DNA of 64,000 nt. Source: Shimazuella soli (GTDB lineage Bacteria > Bacillota > Bacilli > Thermoactinomycetales > Thermoactinomycetaceae). A program made the position numbers and the translations under genes. Positions 35,159 through 43,729 of this stretch are shown here, in pieces; the first letter of the stretch is position 1; each line of letters begins with the position of its first letter. The stretch is taken from assembly GCF_022511585.1 (NCBI RefSeq), contig NZ_JAKWBN010000001.1:106269-170268 (forward strand), given 5' to 3'. The notes under the pieces were generated by a model, which made no database searches, had not been told where the DNA came from, and worked only from the letters and a program-made list of their open reading frames with translations.

Positions 35159-35743
35159 ATGTCATCTTCTTCTATTTTAATTCGAAATATGGTGCTAGCT
35201 GCTTTATTTGCAGCACTGATAGCCATAAGCGGCCAGATTGCCATCCCGATTGGACCTGTTCCGATCACTTTACAAACGATGATGGTCTTACTTGCTGGCA
35301 GTATTTTAGGTTCCCGCTGGGGGGCAATTAGTGTACTTGTTTGGATTTTACTAGCGGCAGTAGGTGCACCTGTCCTCAGTGGGGGAACAGGAGGGATAGG
35401 AGTCCTGCTTGGTGCAACAGGAGGTTATATTTTTGGATTTCTTCTCGCAGCGTTTCTCGTGGGCTGGGTAATTGAAAGATTAGGCAGGAATAAACAAGTC
35501 GCATGGTGGCAGCTTCTCTTAGTATTTTTGTTCGTGGGAGATTTAGTGACCCATGTGATAGGTTTCTCTTGGTTCCTCTATGTATCTCATTTTTCTTTTA
35601 GTATGGATATTTTTAATAAAGTGTTTGTCGTATTTTTGCCAGGGGATATTGCAAAAGCGATATTGGCGACAATTTTGACCGTTGCTCTTTATCGGGCAAT
35701 TCCTTCTTTTTCCCCACAAGAGAGAATGGGAAGATCTAAATGA
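35159..35743 (+). CDS. bioY: biotin transporter BioY
   Basis: The 194-residue membrane protein is BioY, the substrate-binding S component of biotin ECF transporters, with six spans. Typical stretches are GQIAIPIGPVPITLQTMMVLLAG, LGSRWGAISVLVWILLAAVGAPVLSGG and GATGGYIFGF. The energy module EcfAAT is not in this window. A biotin-repressor site overlaps the promoter. Its apparent original terminator (36219-36251) is now separated from it by high-GC cassette E. Confidence 0.93.
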   Translation: MSSSSILIRNMVLAALFAALIAISGQIAIPIGPVPITLQTMMVLLAGSILGSRWGAISVLVWILLAAVGAPVLSGGTGGIGVLLGATGGYIFGFLLAAFLVGWVIERLGRNKQVAWWQLLLVFLFVGDLVTHVIGFSWFLYVSHFSFSMDIFNKVFVVFLPGDIAKAILATILTVALYRAIPSFSPQERMGRSK

Positions 35744-35747
35744 TGTG

Positions 35748-35776
35748 TTGATCTAATAGAAAAAGAATATTAAGAT
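35748..35776 (+). promoter_or_regulatory. promoter of cassette E
   Basis: TTGATC, 17 bases, TAAGAT begins 5 bases after the bioY1 stop codon. GC content rises about 20 bases beyond the -10. Confidence 0.5.
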
Positions 35777-35806
35777 AAAAGTAACATCCATCTACAGGAG
35801 GTTCCT

Positions 35807-36103
35807 GTGACTGCTGCTATCGCTTCCGACTACACCGAACTCGCCGATGGTGTGTGGTTCATCTACGGGACCGCGCTGTCCTTCTCTATCCAAGATGGTG
35901 AGGGGACGCCTGTTCGCACGATGGTCGAGGTCACCGAAGAGGTGGACTCCCATGGGCAGGTCTACTACAAGGGCGAGGACGGGTTGGAGTACGTCGTCGA
36001 CTACCAGAACGGCACCGTGATCGGCTACCTCCTCGACGAGAAGGGGCAGCGGAAGACCGGCGTCGTCTCGAACGGAGAGGTCTTCGCAGTCTCCGCGAAG
36101 TGA
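35807..36103 (+). CDS. high-GC cassette E: 98-residue acidic protein
   Basis: The product is unknown. It is acidic, has no membrane segment, and looks like a small all-beta protein (VWFIYGTALSFSI, VRTMVEVTEEV, VYYKGEDGLEYVVDY, VIGYLLDEKG). Codons are strongly G/C-ending in the middle of an AT-rich biotin locus. The start is a GTG after AGGAGG; the ribosome site lies inside a small hairpin (ACAGGA/TCCTGT). GC-rich hairpins follow, and only beyond them comes a terminator that matches the one after bioY2. Confidence 0.7.
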   Translation: MTAAIASDYTELADGVWFIYGTALSFSIQDGEGTPVRTMVEVTEEVDSHGQVYYKGEDGLEYVVDYQNGTVIGYLLDEKGQRKTGVVSNGEVFAVSAK

Positions 36104-36115
36104 TCACAGAGCCCA

Positions 36116-36153
36116 CAGGACTACTCCTGTAGAGGTGCTCCGTGTGGAGCACT
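36116..36153 (+). terminator. hairpins ending cassette E
   Basis: Two stems follow the stop: ACAGGA/TCCTGT (36116-36131) and GTGCTCC/GGAGCAC (36136-36153). Neither has a T run. Confidence 0.5.
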
Positions 36154-36218
36154 CCCTGGACAACTGTTTCCAAGAAGCGGCTGTTCGGGCTCGATTATAA
36201 TCTATTGTTCACATAAAG

Positions 36219-36251
36219 AAAACGTATGGAGAAGGAGTCCATACGTTTTTT
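36219..36251 (+). terminator. terminator, probably original to bioY1
   Basis: AAAACGTATGGA and TCCATACGTTTTTT form a strong stem. The terminator after bioY2 (36931) has the same ACGTATGG core, so the two were probably copied together with the genes. Confidence 0.8.
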
Positions 36252-36290
36252 GCTACTTTCCTTTCTATTTCGCGCTAGAAAAACCATCGT

Positions 36291-36319
36291 TTGACATTAT
36301 ATTTCCTAAAAATTATCAT
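36291..36319 (+). promoter_or_regulatory. promoter of bioY2
   Basis: TTGACA, 17 bases, TATCAT; the region down to the start codon, including AGAAAGGAATTATG, resembles the bioY1 leader. Confidence 0.65.
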
Positions 36320-36346
36320 AATATTGACTATAAACAGAAAGGAATT

Positions 36347-36916
36347 ATGCTTGTGTCATTACCTTTTATTCGAAATTTTTTATTCTCCCTTGTATTTACT
36401 GTGCTTTTGATCGTCTTTGGATTTATTGTGATTCCCATCAGCGGGACTGCTTATTTCATCTTTCAAAGCATGATTGTGATGCTGGCTGGCGGGCTCTTAG
36501 GTGCCAGATGGGGAGCGTTCAGTGTGCTGATATGGATTTTATTAGCTGTCAGTGGACTGCCTGTACTAAGTGGTGGAATAGGTGGTTTAGTCATTCTTCA
36601 AAGCCCTGCTGGGGGATACATTTTAGGTTATTTGGTGTCGGCTTTTCTTATTGGCGGTATGGTTCGAATAGCAGGTAATCGTGTGTCATGGCTATCACTA
36701 TTTTTTATCTACGCAATCGGTGGGATTGGGGTTATCAATATTGTAAGTATTTGTTGGTTTTGGTTCGTCATGCATGTGTCGATTGATCTGAAAACTTTTT
36801 TGCAGTCTTTTGTTTCCTTTTTACCATATGAGCTGGTAAAGGTAGTTTTGGCTGTTGTTCTTACACTGGTGATATACAAAGCGTTGCCAGCATTGTCCCC
36901 TAAAGGCCGAAGTTAA
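36347..36916 (+). CDS. BioY paralogue
   Basis: The 189-residue membrane protein follows the bioY1 pattern (IPISGTAYFIFQSMIVMLAGGLLGARWGA, then GLPVLSGGIGGL, then PAGGYILGY) but differs in places that touch biotin, for example the IGPVPITLQT stretch. It may have another substrate or be decaying in function. Promoter, ribosome site and terminator are all similar to those of bioY1, so the pair arose by tandem duplication. Confidence 0.85.
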   Translation: MLVSLPFIRNFLFSLVFTVLLIVFGFIVIPISGTAYFIFQSMIVMLAGGLLGARWGAFSVLIWILLAVSGLPVLSGGIGGLVILQSPAGGYILGYLVSAFLIGGMVRIAGNRVSWLSLFFIYAIGGIGVINIVSICWFWFVMHVSIDLKTFLQSFVSFLPYELVKVVLAVVLTLVIYKALPALSPKGRS

Positions 36917-36930
36917 GACGATTTCCATGA

Positions 36931-36964
36931 AAAAAACGTATGGGGAGAAACCCATACGTTTTTT
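36931..36964. terminator. terminator of bioY2
   Basis: AAAACGTATGGG and CCCATACGTTTTTT pair around 6 bases, between bioY2 and the convergent leuD. Confidence 0.85.
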
Positions 36965-36967
36965 GTA

Positions 36968-37564
36968 TTAATAGCTCACTAATTTTGTTTTTTCATATGC
37001 TGCGATTTTATCTTCATGCTGTAAGGTTAATCCAATAAAATCCAACCCATTCACGAGGCAGTGCTGGCGATAGGGATCAAGTTCAAAGGAATATTCCAAA
37101 CCAAAATCATCACGGATCACCAGGTTTTCTACATCGACGGTCAATTGATAACCTTCGTGCTGGGCTGTCCGCTCAAATAGTTCTTGTACTTGTTCTTCGG
37201 AAAGAACCAAAGGCAAGAGACCATTTTGGAAACAGTTGTTATAAAAGATATCTGCAAAGGATGGAGCGATGATAACCCGGAAGCCGAAGTCAGTCAAAGA
37301 CCATGGTGCATGTTCACGAGAAGAACCACAGCCAAAGTTTTCTCTGGCTAGGAGTATAGAGGTTCCTTTATATGCAGGCTGATTGAGCACGAAGGCAGGA
37401 TTGGGCTGACCTGCTTCATCAAAACGCCATTCATAAAAGAGAAACTGACCAAAACCAGAGCGTTCAATGCGTTTTAAAAATTGTTTTGGGATAATCGCAT
37501 CTGTGTCCACATGTGCACGATCAAGTGGGGCGACGATACCTTTATGTTTACGAAGGGATTCCAT
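36968..37564 (-). CDS. leuD: 3-isopropylmalate dehydratase small subunit
   Basis: The 198-residue swivelling-domain subunit of isopropylmalate isomerase shows [30 protein letters not shown] and the conserved [20 protein letters not shown]. With LeuC it converts 2- to 3-isopropylmalate in leucine synthesis. I start it at ATG 37564 with AAAGGAG upstream; a longer frame to 37597 lies inside leuC. The start overlaps the leuC end by 17 bases. Confidence 0.95.
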   Translation of the reverse strand: MESLRKHKGIVAPLDRAHVDTDAIIPKQFLKRIERSGFGQFLFYEWRFDEAGQPNPAFVLNQPAYKGTSILLARENFGCGSSREHAPWSLTDFGFRVIIAPSFADIFYNNCFQNGLLPLVLSEEQVQELFERTAQHEGYQLTVDVENLVIRDDFGLEYSFELDPYRQHCLVNGLDFIGLTLQHEDKIAAYEKTKLVSY

Positions 37565-38990
37565 GTTTTTTCTCCTTTCTGTTGAATTTCCAATCACGAA
37601 TATCTACAAAATGACCTTTAATAGCGGCTGCTGCGGCCATGACTGGGCTGACCAAGTGTGTTCTGCCGCCTCTGCCTTGCCGGCCTTCGAAGTTACGATT
37701 GGAAGTAGAAGCACATCGTTCGCCGGGTTGAATGATATCTGGATTCATGCCAAGACACATGCTGCAACCTGCTTCACGCCATTCAAATCCTGCATCTAAG
37801 AAGATTTGATGCAAGCCTTCTTCTTCTGCTTGTTCTTTCACTTGCTGTGAACCAGGTACAACCATCGCTTGGACGGTAGCAGCTACTTGGTAACCAGCGA
37901 CTACTTCTGCTGCTGCACGCAAGTCTTCGATGCGGGAGTTGGTACAGGAACCGATGAAGACTCGATCGATTGCAATTTCTGACATCGGTGTACCAGCAGT
38001 TAGTCCCATGTATTGCAACGCTAATTCAGCTGCTTTTTGCTCTGTGCTCGAGGCAAAAGAAGCAGGATCAGGTACGGATTGAGTGATGTCGGCTCCCATT
38101 CCTGGGCTTGTTCCCCATGTTACTTGAGGAGCGATTTCAGTGACATCTATTTCGACACGAGCATCATAAGTAGCTCCTTCATCGGTCACTAACTCTTTCC
38201 AAGCAGCAACTGCTTTTTCCCATGCTTCGCCTTTTGGTGCATGTTTCCGTCCTCTTAAGTAAGAAAAAGTAGTCTCATCCGGTGCGATCATGCCTGCACG
38301 AGCTCCAGCTTCGATGGACATATTGCAAATTGTCATCCGTTCTTCCATCGACATGTTGCGGATTGCTTCTCCGGTATACTCCACTACATATCCTGTTGCA
38401 CCAGCGGTTCCAATCTGATTGATCAGATGCAGGACAACATCTTTTGCTGTGACTCCATAAGGCAGTTTCCCTTTGAAGTGGATTTCCATCGTCTTTGGCT
38501 TAGCTTGAGGCAAACACTGTGTAGCCATCACATGCTCTACTTCACTTGTTCCGATTCCAAAAGCTAATGCACCGAAGGCTCCATGGGTAGAAGTGTGACT
38601 ATCTCCACAAACGATTGTTTTACCTGGAAGGGTAAGTCCAAGCTCTGGTCCGATCACGTGGACGATCCCTTGATTTCTGCTGTCCAAGTCGTATAGAGTT
38701 ATTTTATGATTTTGACAATTTTCTCTCAGCGTTTCAATCTGTTGACGTGAGATCGGATCAGCGATCGGCAAGGAACGATCTGTCGTAGGAATATTGTGGT
38801 CGACTGTGGCTACAGTCAAGTCTGGTCTGCGAATGGAACGCCCAGCTAAACGCAATCCTTCAAATGCTTGTGGGGATGTGACTTCGTGAATCAGATGCAA
38901 ATCTATGTAGAGGAGAGATGGTTTCCCGCTTTCTTGATAGACAACATGTGAATCCCAAATCTTATCAAACATTGTACGTTTGGATGTCAT
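37548..38990 (-). CDS. leuC: 3-isopropylmalate dehydratase large subunit
   Basis: The 480-residue protein has the aconitase-type 4Fe-4S ligands: the cysteine in [14 protein letters not shown] is part of the active site, [11 protein letters not shown] supplies one ligand, and [12 protein letters not shown] supplies two. It joins LeuD in a complex. The C-terminal tail ([11 protein letters not shown]) runs over the leuD ribosome site and start, so the two are translationally coupled. leuA and leuB are not next to it. Confidence 0.96.
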   Translation of the reverse strand: MTSKRTMFDKIWDSHVVYQESGKPSLLYIDLHLIHEVTSPQAFEGLRLAGRSIRRPDLTVATVDHNIPTTDRSLPIADPISRQQIETLRENCQNHKITLYDLDSRNQGIVHVIGPELGLTLPGKTIVCGDSHTSTHGAFGALAFGIGTSEVEHVMATQCLPQAKPKTMEIHFKGKLPYGVTAKDVVLHLINQIGTAGATGYVVEYTGEAIRNMSMEERMTICNMSIEAGARAGMIAPDETTFSYLRGRKHAPKGEAWEKAVAAWKELVTDEGATYDARVEIDVTEIAPQVTWGTSPGMGADITQSVPDPASFASSTEQKAAELALQYMGLTAGTPMSEIAIDRVFIGSCTNSRIEDLRAAAEVVAGYQVAATVQAMVVPGSQQVKEQAEEEGLHQIFLDAGFEWREAGCSMCLGMNPDIIQPGERCASTSNRNFEGRQGRGGRTHLVSPVMAAAAAIKGHFVDIRDWKFNRKEKKHGIPS

Positions 38991-39139
38991 TCTTTTTCTC
39001 TCCCATCTCTATAAATAATTGATAAAGATTATATAATTTCTAAAGAAGGACTTCAAGGAGAAAATGAAAAAAATAACCATCCTTCTATATTTTTGCGATA
39101 TAATACAGCATGAAAAATGCTGGTAAGGAGTTGCAATAC

Positions 39140-39541
39140 ATGAATTTAGAAAAGTATTACCCGCTCATGCGTTTCTGTATCGTCGGGGTTATCAATACAG
39201 GCACTTACTATGGCTTATATCTCTTATTTTTGCATATCTTTGGCTGGGTTTACCTCGTATCGCATATCAGTGCTTTTGTGCTCAGTATGATTGGCTCTTT
39301 CTTTATGAATACGTATTTCACTTATAAAACAAAACCCAGTCTCAAGAAATTTTTCCAATTTCCTCTTACCTATGCAGTAAATGTCACCGTGACGACAAGC
39401 AGCGTTTATTTATTAGTGGATCAGTTAGGAATGGATAAAAATATCGCACCACTTGTAGCATCGTTGATTGCCATTCCTTTTACATTTATCGTCTCGAAGA
39501 AAATCTTGGTCAACAAACCAAAGCCTAGCAGTTCTTCGTAG
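39140..39541 (+). CDS. GtrA-like membrane protein
   Basis: The 133-residue protein has four membrane segments of the GtrA family (RFCIVGVINTGTYYGLYLLF, then SHISAFVLSMIGSFFMNTYFTYKT). GtrA proteins help move lipid-linked sugars across the membrane or accompany wall-glycosylation enzymes. The ATG at 39140 has AAGGAG 10 bases upstream; the longer frame from 39110 has none. A likely functional partner, a GtrB/CsbB-type glycosyltransferase, lies at 48183. High-GC cassettes follow in place of a terminator. Confidence 0.85.
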   Translation: MNLEKYYPLMRFCIVGVINTGTYYGLYLLFLHIFGWVYLVSHISAFVLSMIGSFFMNTYFTYKTKPSLKKFFQFPLTYAVNVTVTTSSVYLLVDQLGMDKNIAPLVASLIAIPFTFIVSKKILVNKPKPSSSS

Positions 39542-39561
39542 GACGTTTGCAGGATTCGGAT

Positions 39562-39591
39562 TTGTCTAGCAATTAGTAGAAATCTTATGAT
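39562..39591 (+). promoter_or_regulatory. promoter of cassette F
   Basis: TTGTCT, 18 bases, TATGAT, then about 45 bases to the start codon. GC content jumps just after the -10. Confidence 0.55.
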
Positions 39592-39636
39592 AAAATAAAT
39601 GCAACGTCCGTAAGTAACGACGACGAAGGGAAAGTC

Positions 39637-39813
39637 ATGAAGAAAGGTAAGAGTGCAGGTAAGGTGGGCGGTGGTGCGCTCGCAGCACTGGTTCTCGCCG
39701 CGCTTTCGATCTGGGGCGCCGTGGTGAGCGCCAATCCGGAGCAGCTGCGGTCGGTGCGTAACCGCGCCGCTGGGCTGCGTACCAAGGGCAGCAAGCTGCT
39801 GAACCGCCGCTGA
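39637..39813 (+). CDS. high-GC cassette F: 58-residue basic membrane protein
   Basis: This short gene has nearly all codons ending in G or C. The product begins MKKGKSAGK, has one hydrophobic segment (about 13-31, GGALAALVLAALSIWGAVV) and a basic tail. It could be a single-span protein or have a cleaved signal. A GAAGGGAAAG site precedes the ATG, and a perfect hairpin with T run follows. Leader (CGTCC..AAG..CGACGAAGG) and terminator are similar to those of the next unit, so both belong to one family of cassettes. Confidence 0.65.
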   Translation: MKKGKSAGKVGGGALAALVLAALSIWGAVVSANPEQLRSVRNRAAGLRTKGSKLLNRR

Positions 39814-39838
39814 CCTACCCGCTGCCCGAACTTTCTCT

Positions 39839-39877
39839 CACCCCTCTGAGGCGATGTCTCAGGGGGGTGCTGCTTTT
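39839..39877 (+). terminator. terminator of cassette F
   Basis: CACCCCTCTGAG and CTCAGGGGGGTG pair around 7 bases, followed by gctgcttttt. Confidence 0.85.
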
Positions 39878-39907
39878 TCTCAAAGAAATGAACCATAAAG
39901 GGAAAAT

Positions 39908-39949
39908 TATGATAACATAGACTTACGTCCAAGCGACGAAGGAGGAAGT
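39908..39949 (+). promoter_or_regulatory. -10 and leader of cassette G
   Basis: TATGAT (39908-39913) starts a leader with ACGTCCaagCGACGAAGGAGG, which resembles the cassette F leader and ends in the ribosome site. Confidence 0.5.
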
Positions 39950-39950
39950 T

Positions 39951-40115
39951 GTGAAGAAGGGTTTCATAGTCGGTTTTCTCTCGGGTGCGGTTCTGACCGC
40001 CCTCGTCATTCGTGTGGCGGAGGCCGCTGTCAGGCTGCATGAGGAGGAGCATGAGAACACCATGCGTGCTCAAACTCCGGTCCCGCCGGGGAAGATCGTG
40101 CTCAGAAACATATGA
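39951..40115 (+). CDS. high-GC cassette G: 54-residue membrane protein
   Basis: The product starts at GTG after GGAGGAA. It has one hydrophobic segment (FIVGFLSGAVLTALVI, about 5-20) and a charged soluble part. Codons are G/C-ending. The MKKG start is shared with cassette F, but the rest is not alike. Its terminator runs into the 3-prime end of the convergent regulator gene. I recognise no family; size and layout recall small phage proteins. Confidence 0.65.
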   Translation: MKKGFIVGFLSGAVLTALVIRVAEAAVRLHEEEHENTMRAQTPVPPGKIVLRNI

Positions 40116-40130
40116 CACATCCAACTTTCC

Positions 40131-40165
40131 CACCCCCCATGGCTAAGGTCTGGGGGGTGCTGCTT
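40131..40165 (+). terminator. terminator of cassette G, overlapping the regulator end
   Basis: CACCCCCC and GGGGGGTG pair around 13 bases, followed by tgctttg. Read on the minus strand, the same bases encode the last residues KAAPPRP and stop of the regulator at 40143. Confidence 0.8.
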
Positions 40166-40994
40166 TGTTTTGCTCATATTTTGCCAAATTTCCTTCCTTT
40201 GCTACAGGCGTATATACACAACAGTGGACATTTTCTTCTCCGTTGATCTGAAAGAAAGATACAATCCGATATTCCACGATATTTTCCCCATCGCGACTGC
40301 GGATTTTCAAATGTACCTCTGATTTTTGTTTGATCGGATGGTCTTCCCACCAAGCCGCAAACTCCGGCGATTTTTCCAATAATTCTTTTGCAAACGATTG
40401 AAACCATGGATCATCTTCGTTTTGATCATAATAACTGCGAAAGACTCCAACTGTATACTGGGCAAATTCTTCCCAGTTGACAATCTGTTTTCGCACTTGT
40501 TCATTCATAAAAATGAGCCATGTCATGTTGCGGTGTTTTTCATTTTGACTTGTAAAATCTACTGGAAAGATCAAAGCGTATAAGTCATTCCATGCGATGA
40601 TATCCGTCCGGAATCCAACGATAAAAGTAGGATAGGGGATACTGTCGACTACTAGTTGCAACTCCTGATTGATCACGTGTTCCAATGGCTGGGAAGGTGC
40701 AAAGACCGGATATCCTCCAAGCCGAAATATATGGCGTTGTTCTTCCTCATTTAGTTGAAGTGTTTTCGCAATGCTCGCTAATACTTCTCGTGAGACATTC
40801 ACATCTCTTCCTTGTTCCAGCCATGTGTACCAAGTGTTGCTCACTCCCGATAAATAAGCGACTTCTTCACGACGTAACCCCGGTGTTCGCCGTTTCCTGC
40901 TCCCGATGGATACTTGGAGACCTTCAGGAGATACATTGGCACGTCTTGATTTCAAAAATTCTCCTAGTACTTTGATGTTTTTGTTTTCTTGCAT
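40143..40994 (-). CDS. XRE/MmyB-family regulator with altered C-terminus
   Basis: The 283-residue protein has an N-terminal helix-turn-helix (LKSRRANVSPEGL, TPGLRREEVAYLSGVSNTWYTWLEQGR) and the MmyB-like PAS-type ligand domain (ELQLVVDSIPYPTFIVGFRTDIIAWN). Such regulators often control a divergent oxidoreductase, as here (41124). The last seven codons and the stop lie inside the terminator stem of cassette G, so the native end was replaced when the cassette arrived. A palindrome ACTACTAGTATAACG-like stretch lies before the start and may be the operator. Confidence 0.88.
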   Translation of the reverse strand: MQENKNIKVLGEFLKSRRANVSPEGLQVSIGSRKRRTPGLRREEVAYLSGVSNTWYTWLEQGRDVNVSREVLASIAKTLQLNEEEQRHIFRLGGYPVFAPSQPLEHVINQELQLVVDSIPYPTFIVGFRTDIIAWNDLYALIFPVDFTSQNEKHRNMTWLIFMNEQVRKQIVNWEEFAQYTVGVFRSYYDQNEDDPWFQSFAKELLEKSPEFAAWWEDHPIKQKSEVHLKIRSRDGENIVEYRIVSFFQINGEENVHCCVYTPVAKEGNLAKYEQNKAAPPRP

Positions 40995-41123
40995 TCCGAT
41001 CTCTCCTAAAACTATTACTGATACTACTAGTATAACGAAAAACTCGTTATGAATTTATGAGTAAGTAGAATGTAATTATAGGAAAGCAAAACAAACTGAA
41101 AAAATACAAAGGAGATAAAGAAG

Positions 41124-42107
41124 ATGAAAGCAATTATCATTCCACAATTTGGTGAGGCGTCTGTCTTAACCCAAAAAGAAGTAATAACACCACAACCGGG
41201 ACTAGGAGAAGTAACCATTGATGTTGCTTATGCAGGAATCAACTATGCAGAAGTATTATTTCGCAAAGGTGTAGTAGCAGACTTGTCATTACCGTTTGTA
41301 CCCGGAATTGAAGTATCTGGCACCATTCGGGAGATAGGGGAAGGGGTGACCGGATTTCAAATTGGCCAAGCTGTTGCCGCATTGACTATTGTCGGTGGCG
41401 GCGGATATGCAGAAGTAGTGAAAGTAGATGCAGATCTCGTAATTGCCCTAGATCAGGAAACAAAAACGATAGACATGGAAGTGGCAGCAGCTTTCCCGTC
41501 CAATGTAACAACAGCAATGATGATCTTATCTGATGTTGCGCATATGGAAAAAGGCGAAACGGTATTGGTTCATGCGGCTGCTGGCGGTGTAGGCAGTGCG
41601 ATTGGACAAATGGCACGTGCGTTAGGAGCAGCAAGAGTGATCGGAGTGGTAGGCAGCAAACAGAAGATAGCATACGCAAAAAGTTTGGGATACAATGAAG
41701 TGTACCTACGTGATGAGTATGTTGAAGCTATCCGAGGCAGCGGGATAGATATTGTCATTGATCAAGTGGGAGGAGATGCGAGAGAAACAGGACTATCCCT
41801 TCTCTCTCCACTCGGTAGACTAGTAGTCATGGGTAATGCGAGTGAAGCAGAAGATGTAGCTGTATCTGCAAACGAATTATGGTTTAGCAGCAAGGCTGTA
41901 CTCGGTTTTAATCTCCAATTGATGAGTGTGTATCATCCAAAAGCAGTAGCAAAAGCAGCAAAGAAAGCATTACCGTATGTGGTAAGTGGACAAGTAAGCG
42001 TAGATGTAACGGATGTAGTAAACTTGGAAGACATAGCAAAAGCACATAAAAGCATTGAGGATCGTACATCAAAAGGGAAAATGGTACTACAGGTGAAAAC
42101 AACCTAA
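41124..42107 (+). CDS. quinone oxidoreductase-like (MDR family)
   Basis: The 327-residue protein is a zinc-free medium-chain dehydrogenase/reductase: GINYAEVLFRKG at the N-terminal substrate domain, VLVHAAAGGVGSAIGQMARALGA for the NADPH-binding Rossmann loop, and a C-terminal part ending HKSIEDRTSKGKMVLQV. Such enzymes reduce quinones or enones using NADPH. It is divergent from the MmyB-type regulator, which probably controls it. An AHSA1 gene follows in the same direction. Confidence 0.9.
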   Translation: MKAIIIPQFGEASVLTQKEVITPQPGLGEVTIDVAYAGINYAEVLFRKGVVADLSLPFVPGIEVSGTIREIGEGVTGFQIGQAVAALTIVGGGGYAEVVKVDADLVIALDQETKTIDMEVAAAFPSNVTTAMMILSDVAHMEKGETVLVHAAAGGVGSAIGQMARALGAARVIGVVGSKQKIAYAKSLGYNEVYLRDEYVEAIRGSGIDIVIDQVGGDARETGLSLLSPLGRLVVMGNASEAEDVAVSANELWFSSKAVLGFNLQLMSVYHPKAVAKAAKKALPYVVSGQVSVDVTDVVNLEDIAKAHKSIEDRTSKGKMVLQVKTT

Positions 42108-42138
42108 AAGGGATTCAAAGATAGAAGGGGAGTCTGAA

Positions 42139-42654
42139 ATGTCTAACAAAAATATCAAAACAAGTGTAGAGAACCGAGATCTTATTATGGAGCGTGTTTT
42201 TGATGCACCTCAAGAACTTGTCTTTAAGACATTTTCAGAGTCGGAGAAATTGGCTCGCTGGTGGAGAAAAAAGGGATGGGAAATCGAAAATCAAGAATTT
42301 AATTTTAAGCCTAACGGGATATGGCATTATTGCATGATATGCACAGATAAACAAGAAGAACAGTACAAGCAAAAAATGTGGGGAAAAGTTGTCTATCAAG
42401 AAATTATTGCACCGAAGAAAATCGTTTACACGGATGTATTAGCAGATGAAAAAGGAAATGCAGTTATCGATTCGCCAGAGACATTAGTGGCAATGACGTT
42501 TATAGAACAAGAAGGCAAGACAAAGTTTATCATGCGATCGCGATTTGAATCAGTTGAGCGTTTACAGCAAGTAATGGAGAAGGGAGTAGTTCAAGGATTT
42601 GCGCCTCGATTTTCTTACCTTGATGATCTTCTTAAAGAACTTCAACAGACCTAA
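42139..42654 (+). CDS. AHSA1/SRPBCC-domain protein
   Basis: The 171-residue protein has the START-like AHSA1 fold: IMERVFDAPQELVFKTFSESEKLARWW, then GIWHYCMI, then FEEQEGKTKF-like strands and a C-terminal helix. Members bind hydrophobic ligands; most have no set function. It follows the oxidoreductase with 31 bases between and is likely co-transcribed and controlled by the same regulator. Confidence 0.85.
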   Translation: MSNKNIKTSVENRDLIMERVFDAPQELVFKTFSESEKLARWWRKKGWEIENQEFNFKPNGIWHYCMICTDKQEEQYKQKMWGKVVYQEIIAPKKIVYTDVLADEKGNAVIDSPETLVAMTFIEQEGKTKFIMRSRFESVERLQQVMEKGVVQGFAPRFSYLDDLLKELQQT

Positions 42655-42773
42655 CTTCGTCTGTTTCGGACATATAAGGATGTTTATTGGAAAAAATTAC
42701 TAAATTCTCTCGGTGGGAGCATTTTTTTAAATCAAACCCAATTCGATTTGTTCAATGGTTCTTGGGTATTTAC

Positions 42774-43115
42774 TTATTTATACATGAGCTCTTCCTTTGC
42801 TGGCTTTTCCCGGATTCGCTTCGTTTGAATTCGTTTTTCTTCAAAAATATAACGGGGTCTTTTCTTTGATTCATAGTAGATCCAACCGATATATTCTCCG
42901 ATGACATCGATGGAGATGAGTTGAATACCCCCTAACAGCCCAACAGAAGAAATAATCGAAAGTATCCAGGGATGACAATACATGCATCCAGATCTGGATA
43001 AAGGTGTATAAAATATAGAAATATCCGTGATGGTAACAAATAATCCTAAATAGATAGCCAAACGAAGAGGTTTGTTGTTAAAAGAGATCAATCCATCCAT
43101 TGTATATAGGAATTC
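42774..43115 (-). pseudogene. partial duplicate of the GT2 glycosyltransferase gene
   Basis: This stretch repeats the 3-prime third of the gene at 48183: LDGLISFNNKPLRLAIYL, SSVGLLGGIQLISI, VIGEYIG and the KRPRYI tail are shared. Small deletions between about 42960 and 43020 shift the frame, and the N-terminal catalytic part is missing. Both copies end the same way, so this is a copied fragment and not an independent gene. A short plus-strand frame at 42687 runs into it and is probably an old gene start cut by the insertion. Confidence 0.85.
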
Positions 43116-43201
43116 TGTCCCGTAGATACCCAAGTTAACCCAAATAGAGACCCCAAGCCTCTGACTACAAAAGGCTTGGAGTCTTATTGATACTGGAGGA
43201 G

Positions 43202-43720
43202 TTACCATGCTTCTTCTTCATCATTATACTTTTCACCATTAACTAAACCTTTGATAAATGTTTCAAAGTTGTCCGCAAGAATAGTAATGATGGGATCATC
43301 AGATATTTCCACATCGACGTGGATTACCCTTGGCTCGCCTTCTTTTCCGCATAGGCTGTAATCAAGCATAATGGCATCATGTCCTGCTGATGGACAATCA
43401 CATATAATGAAACCAATTTCAACAGGGTAACCCAATTCGGCATCACCCCGGGTTTGTTCGGAGTCGATTCCATAATCCCCTCCAATTCCGCGAATATTTT
43501 CAATTTCGATGTGGTCTTCAGCCCAGGAAGTGGGCGTATTAGTTGGAAAACAAGTGTTAATGGGAATTCCGCCGTTTTTTGTCTTTATTAACGCTATATA
43601 GGACTGCGGGAGTTTATAACCTAATTTTTGCTGTGCATGATCAATCATCTCATCCGAAACAGGTATTGGATTTGTATAGTAATCACTTTCATCCCAAAAT
43701 TCCCGAAAGAAATTCTTCAT
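43202..43720 (-). CDS. SMI1/KNR4 (SUKH) domain protein
   Basis: The 172-residue protein has the SUKH pattern: VSDEMIDHAQQKLGYKLPQSYIALIKTKNGG at the N-terminus and a Trp/Asp-rich central part, ending in a helix (IITILADNFETFIKGLV). SUKH proteins are common immunity proteins against polymorphic toxins, but no toxin gene is visible here. It follows the MarR gene by about 10 bases and may be carried on the same transcript. Confidence 0.85.
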   Translation of the reverse strand: MKNFFREFWDESDYYTNPIPVSDEMIDHAQQKLGYKLPQSYIALIKTKNGGIPINTCFPTNTPTSWAEDHIEIENIRGIGGDYGIDSEQTRGDAELGYPVEIGFIICDCPSAGHDAIMLDYSLCGKEGEPRVIHVDVEISDDPIITILADNFETFIKGLVNGEKYNDEEEAW

Positions 43721-43729
43721 GTTATTCCC

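Noticed and set aside
42687..42869. 60-codon frame with hydrophobic middle after the AHSA1 gene.
   Set aside because: Its second half is antisense to the copied GT2 fragment, so at best the first 30 codons are an old gene start.
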